From Alloalcanivorax xenomutans (lineage in GTDB: Bacteria; Pseudomonadota; Gammaproteobacteria; Pseudomonadales; Alcanivoracaceae), in assembly GCF_900217905.1 (NCBI RefSeq), contig NZ_OBMO01000009.1:62001-126000 (forward strand): a stretch of DNA of 64,000 bases, written 5' to 3'. Below are positions 27,016-34,740 of the stretch, one piece after another (within the stretch, counting starts at the first letter, position 1; each line of letters opens with the position of its first letter). Made by a program: the position numbers and the translations under genes. The notes under the pieces were generated by a model, which worked only from the letters and a program-made list of their open reading frames with translations, made no database searches and was not told the DNA's origin.

Positions 27016-27087
27016 ACCTAACCAGTAGTTGCAGTACGTTCCGGCCCTGACGGGCCTCCACCGGACTGATTTTCCAGGGAAGAATGT
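27015..27087. other. attC site 5, truncated at its 3' end
   Basis: Inverse core AACCTAAC (27015-27022) overlaps the gene stop and is followed by a short stem (TCCGG/CCGGA). No matching GTTAGG core follows; palindrome copy 4 begins at 27088 instead. This appears to be the broken right end of the array. Confidence 0.6.
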
Positions 27088-27157
27088 GGGGTCAGGTCTT
27101 GCGTTTTGCCTTTTCGGAAAATCAGGCCTAGTTAAACAAAACGCAAGGTTCGGCCCT
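27088..27157. repeat. Palindromic element family B, copy 4
   Basis: The left arm GGGGTCAGGTCTTGCGTTTT is perfect. The right arm ACAAAACGCAAGG is followed by a diverged TTCGGCCC. The 160 bases between it and the DUF1294 gene show nothing I can name. Confidence 0.8.
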
Positions 27158-27317
27158 TAATGTCCACGGCGTGATAACCTTGGCGGGTTTCCTTCCCTCT
27201 GGGTGGCAATGCTCTGGAAATCCAGTTGGTTGCCGTCCTGGGGCGGAGGCTTGCTGTTGGCGCTTCTGGGAGCGGGAATCCCACTTACCGTAACGTGAAA
27301 GGTTGGGTCCATGGACG

Positions 27318-27764
27318 ATGAAATCTAAAGCCTCTTCGGGGAAGCGATCATCCATTGCCCGTGTGAACCGATTCCTGCTTGCCTTACTGGTCGTGGTGGC
27401 GTTTTTCGTCGGGTTGGCCATTCTCGCTCCTGAGTCTGAACGGCGATGGTTCGTCGGTTTCTACGCGCTGATGAGCGTGCTGAGCTTTTCACTTTATGGC
27501 TTGGATAAGCGGGCTTCGGTGCGTGGTGGTTGGCGCACGCCCGAGGCGCGGCTGCATCTGGTCGAGCTGCTGGGGGGCTGGCCCGGTGCTTTGCTGGCGC
27601 AGCGGGTGTTCCGCCACAAGACCCGCAAGACGTCGTTCCAGGTGGTGTTCTACCTGGCGGTGGCAGCCAATCTGGGGGCGCTGGGGTGGTTGCTCTTTGC
27701 GGATGGCGGACCGGGTTGGCCGCTGCTTTCCGGGCTGGGGGAAGGCCTCCGGGACGGCTTTTAG
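27318..27764 (+). CDS. DUF1294 membrane protein
   Basis: A 148-residue protein with the DUF1294 core: SLYGLDKRASVRGGWRTPE, then LHLVELLGGWPGALLAQ, then RHKTRKTSFQ. There are three probable membrane helices (about 20-38, 48-66, 110-128). Many homologues carry an N-terminal cold-shock domain; this one does not. The function is unknown. The ATG at 27318 is preferred to a TTG at 27303. Confidence 0.8.
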   Translation: MKSKASSGKRSSIARVNRFLLALLVVVAFFVGLAILAPESERRWFVGFYALMSVLSFSLYGLDKRASVRGGWRTPEARLHLVELLGGWPGALLAQRVFRHKTRKTSFQVVFYLAVAANLGALGWLLFADGGPGWPLLSGLGEGLRDGF

Positions 27765-27869
27765 CGAGGGGCGTGTTGCGTTGTCAGGTCCGGCCCCGGG
27801 CCGCGCGGCCAAGGCGTGCCGGTGGGGTTGGTGACATAGTCCGGGCTTGGTTGATGAACTGAGGGCGCT

Positions 27870-28307
27870 ATGACGGCGAGCACATGGGCATTGTGGAGTT
27901 GCGGGCTGTTCTTTCTGGTCGGCCTGCTGACCGGGGTGTGGAAGTACGTTCAGATCAGGGGCAGTGATAAAGCCCGGGCGCATTACTATGTGGACATCGC
28001 CCACCGGGCAAGCCTGATGTACGCCTTCGCTTGTCTGGTGCTGGAGCGCTTCGCGGTGCTCAGTGTCTGGCCGGAGTGGGTTAACGTGCTGGCGGTGTTG
28101 GCGTCGGTGCTGTTTTTCGCGTTGGCGGTGGGCAGCTATATTCTGCACGGCGCGCTCAAGGACACGCGTAACCAGCTGCAGAAGCCGCACGCCTTCGGCG
28201 CTGGGTCTTTACCGGCGTGGTTGATAAGCGGTTTCATGTGGGTGTTGGTGATCGCCGAGATCGGTGGTTTCCTGGTACTGTTCGCGGGGTTTGCCGCCGC
28301 GCCTTGA
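27870..28307 (+). CDS. Four-helix integral membrane protein, hypothetical
   Basis: 145 residues with about four membrane helices (7-25, 47-65, 70-92, 115-138) and a conserved-looking YVDIAHRASLMYAFACLVL segment. The second loop reads LHGALKDTRNQL. GAGGG precedes the ATG. This looks like a small bacterial membrane family without an assigned function; nothing in the neighbours fixes its role. Confidence 0.65.
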   Translation: MTASTWALWSCGLFFLVGLLTGVWKYVQIRGSDKARAHYYVDIAHRASLMYAFACLVLERFAVLSVWPEWVNVLAVLASVLFFALAVGSYILHGALKDTRNQLQKPHAFGAGSLPAWLISGFMWVLVIAEIGGFLVLFAGFAAAP

Positions 28308-28383
28308 GCCCGCCGGTTCGCTGCGGCTCTAGCTCTCGTGCTGGCTGACGTGGGCGCCCATGCTTGCCATTGGGAGGAAGTCT

Positions 28384-28863
28384 GTGAAGATCGCGCCTAT
28401 AGACCCAGGGTTACCCGAGGTTGCGACATTGCTGGAGCAATCTGACCGGTATATGGCTGCGTTATACCCAGCGGAGAGCAATCATCTGGAGAGCGTAACG
28501 GATCTGAGCCAGCCAAACGTTACCTTGTTTGGGTGCTTTGTAGATGGCGCCCTGGCGGGCTGTAGCGCGGTGAAGTTGCTTGAAGATGAAGAGATGCGTT
28601 ATGGAGAAATCAAGCGGCTTTTTGTCGCATCGGCCTATCGGCGGCGTGGAATTTCGAATGCTTTGATGGAGAAGGTCGAGCAATATCTTGTTGAACGTGG
28701 TGTCCAAGCCGCCAGGCTTGAGGTGGGCATAAGTCAGCAAGAGGCCCTATCGCTTTATCGAAATCGTGGATATGTTAAGTGTACTCCGTTTGGCCGCTAC
28801 CACCATGACCCACTGAGCGCATTTATGGAGAAAAAGCTTCTACCTGGCCCAGTCACAAGATAG
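28384..28863 (+). CDS. GNAT family N-acetyltransferase
   Basis: 159 residues. The acetyl-CoA loop is AYRRRGISNALMEKVEQYL (Q/RxxGxG/A type), preceded by the strand IKRLFVAS and followed by ARLEVGISQQEALSLYRNRGY. The GTG at 28384 was chosen for the GGGAGG site 6 bases upstream; an ATG at 28360 lacks one. The substrate is unknown. Confidence 0.85.
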   Translation: MKIAPIDPGLPEVATLLEQSDRYMAALYPAESNHLESVTDLSQPNVTLFGCFVDGALAGCSAVKLLEDEEMRYGEIKRLFVASAYRRRGISNALMEKVEQYLVERGVQAARLEVGISQQEALSLYRNRGYVKCTPFGRYHHDPLSAFMEKKLLPGPVTR

Positions 28864-29043
28864 CAGCTTTGAGACAGCCTTTGTCTTGCGTCCATCTCAG
28901 CAGAGTATGTCGAGAAGTAAAGGTATGAATTTTTACTCGATATGCCATTTTTGAAAATCATTACTGGCCACCTCGGGGTATATGGAGTGAAGTGACCTTG
29001 ATTTGGGGACTGGAAAAGAAATGGACGGAATTATCTCGCTTGG

Positions 29044-29307
29044 ATGGCTTTCTTGGTCATAGTATCGGTTATTACTGCTGCTAAATTTCTAAGGGATTGG
29101 CGCAGAGATGAACCGGAATCGTATCGTCGATGGGGAAGTCCAGATTTATTCTATAACCTCGGAATGTATTTGACAGCTGTTTATGGTTCGGCGCTAGACG
29201 GGACAAAGAGCGTGACCCTTTTGAGAGCGCGACGCAATCTGCGTATAGCGCTTCTGTTTCTGCTGGCGTCTTTAGTCTTCGCATTTTTTGGAGCTGGAAC
29301 TTCCTAG
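29044..29307 (+). CDS. Small membrane protein, possibly frameshifted
   Basis: 87 residues with a hydrophobic N-terminus (MAFLVIVSVITAAKFL) and a C-terminal helix (LRIALLFLLASLVFAFFG). A second ATG at 29021 in another frame reads MDGIISLGWLSWS before a stop at the same spot. The original start may therefore lie there, with a small frameshift near 29055. No family is recognised. Confidence 0.45.
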   Translation: MAFLVIVSVITAAKFLRDWRRDEPESYRRWGSPDLFYNLGMYLTAVYGSALDGTKSVTLLRARRNLRIALLFLLASLVFAFFGAGTS

Positions 29308-29344
29308 GGAGTGACAGTCGGCTTTCCCGTCTTTGGGGTGGCTA

Positions 29345-29417
29345 GGGGGGGGCTTGCGTTTTGCCTTTTCGACATGCCGGGCCTAGATCAGGTAAGCAAA
29401 ATGCAAGACCTGACCCC
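29345..29417. repeat. Palindromic element family B, copy 5
   Basis: The left arm is worn (GGGGGGGCTTGCGTTTTGCC); the right arm GCAAAATGCAAGACCTGACC is followed by CC. Unlike copies 1-4 it is not next to an attC-like site. Confidence 0.75.
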
Positions 29418-29770
29418 GTTGCCGCTTTCCGGCCGTGCCTACCTGCAAGCTCGATATTCTTGCAGGACGTCTGAATGCCATGGTACCGGATTTGGTGGCC
29501 AAGAAGGTATTCGAGTAATGGGTGTGTACCTGCGGGTACGCCGATGCTAGCTGTCTTCCGTCCCGAACTCTGGCGAACTCCAGTACACGGGATATTTGTA
29601 ATGGCCGTGACAGTTGGTACGTTACACCTGTAAAAGCGGCAATGTCTGATACGGCATGTCCCTTCCCTTACTCCGTGGATGATCCCGTGACTTCATGCTC
29701 CTGACGGCCGACAGCGATGTTGGTGCGTATTTTGCTGGATATCGTTAACAAAAACGTAAGGAGCACAATA
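29418..29770. other. Intergenic stretch without a convincing gene
   Basis: Contains an 8-bp hairpin (CCTGCAAG at 29442, CTTGCAGG at 29459) and short, unconvincing frames. The last 50 bases (TTGCTGGATATCGTTAAC region) become AT-rich ahead of the dehydrogenase and may hold its promoter. Confidence 0.4.
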
Positions 29771-30838
29771 ATGAAGGCAGCACGTTTTTATGACCGTGGT
29801 GATATCCGCATCGAGGACATTCCGGAGCCCGTGGTGGAGCCCGGCACGGTCGGTATCGAGGTGGCATGGTGTGGTATCTGTGGTACGGATTTACATGAGT
29901 TCATGGAAGGGCCGATCTTTATTCCTCCCTGTGGGCATCCGCATCCCATCTCCAAGGAGTCAGCCCCCGTTACCATGGGCCATGAGTTTTCTGGTGTGGT
30001 GTATGCCGTGGGCGAGGGAGTGCGCGACATCGAAGTCGGTCAGCATGTGGTGGTGGAGCCTTACATCGTGGCGGATGACGTGCCCACTGGGCCCGGCGAT
30101 AAATATCATCTTTCCAAGAACATGAATTTCATCGGCCTGGGTGGTCGGGGCGGCGGCCTGTCCGAGAAAATCGCAGTTAAACGTCGTTGGGTGCACCCGA
30201 TCTCCAAAGACATTCCGCTGGACCAGGCTGCCTTGATCGAGCCCCTGTCGGTGGGCCATCACGCCTTCACTCGCAGCGGTGCCAAGGCTGGCGATGTGGC
30301 GTTGGTCGGCGGGGCAGGGCCTATCGGCTTACTGCTGTCAGCGATTTTGAAAGCCAAGGGGCTGAGCGTTATCGTCACGGAGCTGAGCAGCGCACGGAAG
30401 CAAAAAGCCTCCGAGTCCGGTGTCGCCGACCATATTCTGGATCCCTCCGAAGTGGATGTGGTCGAGGAAGTGATGAAGATCACCGATGGCAGGGGCGTGG
30501 ATGTGGCGTTTGAATGCTCCAGTGTGAACAAGGTTTTGGATACCCTGGTGGCGGCGACCACCTCCGCCGGCGTGGTGGTGATTGTGTCCATCTGGAGTCA
30601 CCCGGCCACCGTCAATGTACATAGTGTGGTAATGAAGGAGCTCGACGTGCGCGGAACCATTGCGTACTGCAATGACCACCAGGAAACGATCAGACTGGTG
30701 GAAGAGGGCAAGATCGACCTGGAGCCGTTCATTACCCAGCGCATTCAATTGGATGATTTGGTTTCAAAGGGATTCGATACCCTGATTCATAACAATGAAT
30801 CGGCGGTGAAAATCATTGTTCAGCCTCGAAGCAGCTGA
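29771..30838 (+). CDS. Zinc-dependent (R,R)-butanediol dehydrogenase-like alcohol dehydrogenase
   Basis: 355-residue medium-chain dehydrogenase. The catalytic zinc cysteine lies in GICGTDLHEF, the His-Glu pair is GHEFSGVV, and the NAD fold is VALVGGAGPIGLLL. The early GPIFIP and GHPHP loop is the pattern seen in 2,3-butanediol dehydrogenases, where a structural zinc site is often missing, as here. The start at 29771 has AAGGAG 8 bases upstream. It probably oxidises a small diol or acetoin-type substrate. Confidence 0.85.
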   Translation: MKAARFYDRGDIRIEDIPEPVVEPGTVGIEVAWCGICGTDLHEFMEGPIFIPPCGHPHPISKESAPVTMGHEFSGVVYAVGEGVRDIEVGQHVVVEPYIVADDVPTGPGDKYHLSKNMNFIGLGGRGGGLSEKIAVKRRWVHPISKDIPLDQAALIEPLSVGHHAFTRSGAKAGDVALVGGAGPIGLLLSAILKAKGLSVIVTELSSARKQKASESGVADHILDPSEVDVVEEVMKITDGRGVDVAFECSSVNKVLDTLVAATTSAGVVVIVSIWSHPATVNVHSVVMKELDVRGTIAYCNDHQETIRLVEEGKIDLEPFITQRIQLDDLVSKGFDTLIHNNESAVKIIVQPRSS

Positions 30839-31094
30839 GAATAGGTGGCGATCCGGGCAGATCTCGCCTTTCCCTGTCAATGCTGGACGTGCCCTGGCGA
30901 AAGGCCAGGGCTTCAAGTCTCCCTGACTGCCGTCACGCACAATAGATCACCTTCCTCCCTCCCCTTTACTACTTCGCCGGATCCAGATGTACCTGGATGC
31001 GCTGGCTATTTCGATTTGCCGGAACACGGTAAGCTATCGGATTCGGCAAAAGGGATCCCTATTGCCCCTTTTTATATAGTGTGAAGAAATAATT

Positions 31095-31481
31095 ATGATC
31101 GTGGTTTATGGAATAAAGGAAAGGCTTAATCCGATAAAGAGCCAGCTATCGGATGTTATTCATGGTTGTATGCAATCCGTTCTGGGCATGCCGGAGGATA
31201 AACGCGCGCACCGCTTTGTGCCCTTGGAGCGGGACGACTTCTATTATCCCGGAGGCCGAAGTGATGCCTACACCGTCATAGAGATCAATATGATGGCGGG
31301 CCGCAAGCCGGAGACCCAGAAGGCGCTGATCAAGGCCATCTTTCGGGAACTGGAAAGCCAACTGGGGCTTCCTCCCGTGGATGTCGAGATTACCCTCAAG
31401 GAACAACAACCCTATCAGTGGGGCTTTCGAGGCATGACCGGGGACGAGGCAAAGGATCTGAAGTATAACGTGAATGTGTAA
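31095..31481 (+). CDS. Tautomerase family protein lacking an N-terminal proline
   Basis: 128 residues with the Tautomerase_2-like layout: SDVIHGCMQSVLGMPEDKR, then a YYPGGRSDAYTVIEINM strand, then GRKPETQKALIKAIF, then QWGFRG. The family's catalytic Pro1 is absent; the protein begins Met-Ile-Val-Val. Either the chemistry differs or the protein is not an active tautomerase. It is a single gene after the dehydrogenase; a short hairpin (30891-30911) lies in the gap between them. Confidence 0.7.
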   Translation: MIVVYGIKERLNPIKSQLSDVIHGCMQSVLGMPEDKRAHRFVPLERDDFYYPGGRSDAYTVIEINMMAGRKPETQKALIKAIFRELESQLGLPPVDVEITLKEQQPYQWGFRGMTGDEAKDLKYNVNV

Positions 31482-32007
31482 TGCCAACCTGTATTGGCGA
31501 TGGCGAAGGAAAGCGCCTGTCGTGGAGCTGCGTCAAAGGGGAGTTTCGCTGGCGGTGTTCAACAGCCATTGAGCGGCGGAAATTTTGAGAGCCACAGCGC
31601 CGTGGCTCACGCAGCGGGACGAACCTGTGTCCATTCCGGAGTAAGAGACATTGTGGTGTCCGCCTACAAGAATCTGGAGAGAGCGCAACCGGAGAAGGGC
31701 TACAAGTACGCTGAGAGAGGAAGGGATGGTGCTCTACCTCAAGGATGGTCATATAATCCATGGGCTTTCCACGCATGCTGGTGATCAAGATTTGCCATTG
31801 CGCTATTGGTAAGTCTGAAAGCGTTCCTTGGCTCAGAGTTGGGCTGCATTGGTCATGAAGCATCACCGGATGTGGGCGATCCGCAGGAGTTCATGCGAGC
31901 AATGAAGAGCCATCAGCGTTAGTGAGGCTGTTAAACGCATCATTAAAGATTGGGGCGGCCCCCGGGGGCTTGCACCGATGGGATGTTACACTGCATCAGG
32001 GCCAGCC
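31482..32007. other. Intergenic stretch, possibly decayed coding sequence
   Basis: A frame from 31494 (96 residues) has odd composition, and I do not trust it. A 28-residue frame at 31725-31811 (MVLYLKDGHIIHGLSTHAGD...) looks more protein-like. Together they may be debris of a small gene. Confidence 0.3.
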
Positions 32008-32424
32008 ATGCCGTTAACAATCAACCGCACCATTCTCTTTGGAGACTGCGATCCCGGCGGGGTCGTCTACACACCCAGGATCAGCCATTTCGTGGTTGAA
32101 GCCGGGCTGGAGTTCTTGTCGTCCCTGCTTGAAGGCCCCGCGGCGCGGCGCATCTTCTCAATGGGTGTTCTTCCTCCCGCCCGGGCGCTGTCCATCGAGT
32201 TCTTGCATCCGATGACCTGGGATCAGAAGATCGACATAGAGGTGTCGATCAAGGAGATCGGCGCCCATTCTTTCTCGTTGCTGTTCGTCGCGCAGAACGC
32301 CGAGCAGACCGAGACCTTCCGTGCTTCCCTGACGCAGGTCTGTGTATCGCCTGACACCAAGCGCCCGGTTCCGCTGCCTGACGAGTTGCGAATGGCCTTG
32401 GAGCGGGACTTGATTGATAGGTAG
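32008..32424 (+). CDS. Hotdog-fold acyl-CoA thioesterase
   Basis: 138 residues with the 4-hydroxybenzoyl-CoA thioesterase signature FGDCDPGGVVYTPR at about 12-25; the aspartates and VYTPR are the usual active-site loop. The following IEFLHPMTWDQKIDIEV strand completes the hotdog fold. The ATG at 32008 is preferred to 31978 because the N-terminal strand then begins directly. The substrate is unknown. Confidence 0.82.
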   Translation: MPLTINRTILFGDCDPGGVVYTPRISHFVVEAGLEFLSSLLEGPAARRIFSMGVLPPARALSIEFLHPMTWDQKIDIEVSIKEIGAHSFSLLFVAQNAEQTETFRASLTQVCVSPDTKRPVPLPDELRMALERDLIDR

Positions 32425-32460
32425 GGAACCCAGGCGCTTTGCTTCGTGGATGGAGCGAAT

Positions 32461-32952
32461 ATGAATAGAAACACCGCCAGCCAGAATCCAGAACTGCTAC
32501 GCCGCCTGCTGCGTGCCAAGGACCGGATGGATGCGGCCTCGAACGAGGATTGGCCTGTTTCCCGTCTGGCCAGTGTGAGTTGTGTCTCCGAGGCCCATTT
32601 TGCCAGATCCTTCAAGGAGGCCTTCGGCGTTCCGCCGCACCGTTACCTGCTGACACGGCGTATTGAGCGCGCGACGGCGCAGCTGCGCGACACCGATCTG
32701 CCTATCACCGATATCGCCTTCCGTACCGGCTGGAGGAGCCTGGGGACGTTCGGGCGTACCTTTCGCGATATCACGGGTAGGAGCCCTGGGGAGGTTCGGG
32801 TTCAGGAAAGGGCTGCTCGGCGCGGGCTCGAGAATGTGCCCGCCTGCATCCTGGGAGCCGCCCACCGCCCGGACCTCAGAACCGCAGTTTTGGAGAAGCG
32901 GCGCCGTCTGGCTGACGGTACAAAAGGGGCCCAACCAAAGGAGGTCCTATGA
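32461..32952 (+). CDS. AraC family transcriptional regulator
   Basis: A short 163-residue regulator consisting mainly of the two-helix-turn-helix DNA-binding domain: VSRLASVSCVSEAHFARSFK, then GVPPHRYLLTRRIERA, then ITDIAFRTGWRSLGTFGRTF. No sensor domain is present. It overlaps the VOC gene by ATGA and so probably controls it. AraC-type genes paired with glyoxalase-fold genes are common. Confidence 0.9.
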   Translation: MNRNTASQNPELLRRLLRAKDRMDAASNEDWPVSRLASVSCVSEAHFARSFKEAFGVPPHRYLLTRRIERATAQLRDTDLPITDIAFRTGWRSLGTFGRTFRDITGRSPGEVRVQERAARRGLENVPACILGAAHRPDLRTAVLEKRRRLADGTKGAQPKEVL

Positions 32953-33356
32953 CTCAAGGCGTTCAGGTAGCCGCTGTATACGTGCGAGACCAGGATGAGG
33001 CGCTCGCCTTCTATGTCGATAAGCTCGGATTTCAGGTCCACACCGATGTGCGCAATGGTGATTATCGTTGGCTCACCGTGCGGCACCCGGATCAGCCGTC
33101 GTTCCAGCTTGGGCTGATCTTGCCGGGGCCGCCGGTACACGATGAGGCAACGGCGCAGGCGCTGCACGCGATGGTGGCCAAAGGCGCGATGCCGGCCCTG
33201 GTACTGGAGGTGGACGATTGCCGTGCCGCCTATGAGCGGATGCGTGCGCTGGGCGTGGAATTCACGCAGGAACCCGTGGACCGCTACGGCACCGTGGACG
33301 CCGGTTTTCGCGATCCGTCGGGTAATGGCTGGAAGATGATACAGACGCGGGGTTGA
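32949..33356 (+). CDS. VOC/glyoxalase family protein
   Basis: A 135-residue single-module vicinal-oxygen-chelate protein: VAAVYVRDQDEALAFYVDKL at the start and YGTVDAGFRDPSGNGWKMIQ at the end, where the terminal metal ligand region sits. GGAGG lies just before the ATG. It is co-transcribed with the AraC regulator. Typical roles are dioxygenase, glyoxalase or antibiotic-binding activity; none can be chosen here. Confidence 0.88.
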   Translation: MTQGVQVAAVYVRDQDEALAFYVDKLGFQVHTDVRNGDYRWLTVRHPDQPSFQLGLILPGPPVHDEATAQALHAMVAKGAMPALVLEVDDCRAAYERMRALGVEFTQEPVDRYGTVDAGFRDPSGNGWKMIQTRG

Positions 33357-33511
33357 GGAGGGAGGCCGCCGTCCAATCCGTCCGGGCTGGGCGTTGCTCG
33401 GCTGTCTGTCGCCGATGGGCGCGTTCAGGTTACGTAATTTTGGGGGCTGATGTTTCCGGTCATCTGCCGCCGGGCTACCTGATCTCGATCTTAATTGGAA
33501 TGAAAGGAACC

Positions 33512-33925
33512 ATGATGGATAACCTGCGTGAAGTCGACGGCGTGCCGATTCGTCCCAAACACAAGGCGACATGCCATTGCGGTTCGGTGGAGCTTGAATT
33601 TGATCTCCCCGATGGGCTGGTTGAGGTGCGCAGGTGTGATTGCTCTCTATGCCGGCGAAGGGGGGCGATAGTGGCCTCGGTGCCCCTGTCTGGTATCCGG
33701 ATATTGAAAGGCGATGATGTTCTCAGGCTGTATCAGTTCAACACGATGACGGCGAAGCATTTCTTTTGCGGTCGTTGCGGGATTTATACTCACCATCAAA
33801 GACGCTCCAATCCTTCACAGTATGGTTTCAATGTCGCCTGTCTGGAAGGCATTAATCCATTGAAGATAGAGGGCGTGCCGACCAATGACGGCGTCAATCA
33901 CCCCGCTGACAGGAGAGACCTCTAG
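33512..33925 (+). CDS. GFA family protein (glutathione-dependent formaldehyde-activating-like)
   Basis: 137 residues with the zinc-binding cysteine pattern of the family: TCHCGSVELEFDLP, then RCDCSLCRRRGA, then FFCGRCGIYTHHQRR. The start at 33512 has AAAGGA upstream; the frame extends to 33353 but without coding character. Known members bind S-hydroxymethylglutathione, but most GFA proteins have no tested activity. Confidence 0.88.
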   Translation: MMDNLREVDGVPIRPKHKATCHCGSVELEFDLPDGLVEVRRCDCSLCRRRGAIVASVPLSGIRILKGDDVLRLYQFNTMTAKHFFCGRCGIYTHHQRRSNPSQYGFNVACLEGINPLKIEGVPTNDGVNHPADRRDL

Positions 33926-34003
33926 CTGGTGCCGGTGTGTTAGGGCGCTATACTGTGGGGCGTACCAAGGGCCGTTTGGGCAAAGTTGAAGCTGAGTCTC
34001 TGA

Positions 34004-34510
34004 ATGAACTTCGAAATTCGAGCGGAAGCCGCGTCCGATATTGCGGCCATCCATGATGTAACGGCGGCCGCGTTCCTGAATGCGCCGCACACGGATCATA
34101 CTGAGCAGTTCATCGTTGACGCCTTGCGAGAGGCGGGAGCTCTCACCGTATCGCTGGTGGCGGTGGAAATGGGCAGGGTGATCGGCCAGGTTTCGCTATC
34201 ACCGGTTTCAATTTCGGATGGCGCTTCGGGGTGGTATGGGCTGGGGCCCATCTCGGTCAGCCCGGAGCGCCAGGGGCGCGGTGTCGGTAGCGCGCTTATG
34301 AGGGCGGCGTTGAATGCGCTGAAAGAAATTGACGCGGCAGGCTGTGTGCTCCTCGGGGATCCCGCCTACTACTCCCGTTTTGGCTTCAAGCCGGAGGCGG
34401 GCCTGGTGTTGCCTGGCGTTCCCGCTGAATACTTTCAGGTTCTGCCATTGGGGCCGTCGTTGCCGCGTGGGGTAGTTACTTATCACGCGGCTTTCAATGC
34501 CCAGAGCTAA
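34004..34510 (+). CDS. GNAT family N-acetyltransferase, YhbS-like
   Basis: 168 residues. The acetyl-CoA loop is SPERQGRGVGSALMRAALNAL, preceded by GLGPISV, and followed by GCVLLGDPAYYSRFGF, a block typical of YhbS-like proteins. The substrate is unknown. Confidence 0.9.
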   Translation: MNFEIRAEAASDIAAIHDVTAAAFLNAPHTDHTEQFIVDALREAGALTVSLVAVEMGRVIGQVSLSPVSISDGASGWYGLGPISVSPERQGRGVGSALMRAALNALKEIDAAGCVLLGDPAYYSRFGFKPEAGLVLPGVPAEYFQVLPLGPSLPRGVVTYHAAFNAQS

Positions 34511-34740
34511 CCGCTCAATAAGGGGGATTGACTCTCTGCTCCATGGGGCCTCCCGGGAACTGACTGAATGCCTGGGGGGAGGGCGGCCAGGCTCTTCCTT
34601 TCTCCACTTTGCCCCATCTTCAAAATCGTCCTATCCTGAACCTCGTCTTGCCGCCGCTTCCTCTCCGCGGTGACGCTACAGTGTGGACCATCAGCTCCTT
34701 CGCGGAGCCCCTGAGCCCGTCCGGACATCGGAAACGCACC

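Larger units (their letters stand above)
23091..27087 (+). mobile_element. Integron-type gene-cassette array lacking an integrase
   Basis: Five + strand gene units are separated by attC-like sites whose 3' cores read GTTAGAC (23090), GTTAGAAC (23805), GTTACATG (24554 and 25203), GTTAAGAA (25469) and GTTAGGTT (26039). Inverse cores just after gene stops are the exact reverse complements expected for their own cassettes: GTTCTAAC (24455), CATGTAAC (25021), TTCTTAAC (25981) and AACCTAAC (27015). The genes are AT-rich and mostly of unknown function. No tyrosine-type integron integrase or attI site is visible, so this is a cluster of attC sites without integrase (CALIN) or a detached part of a larger array. 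Confidence 0.8.
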
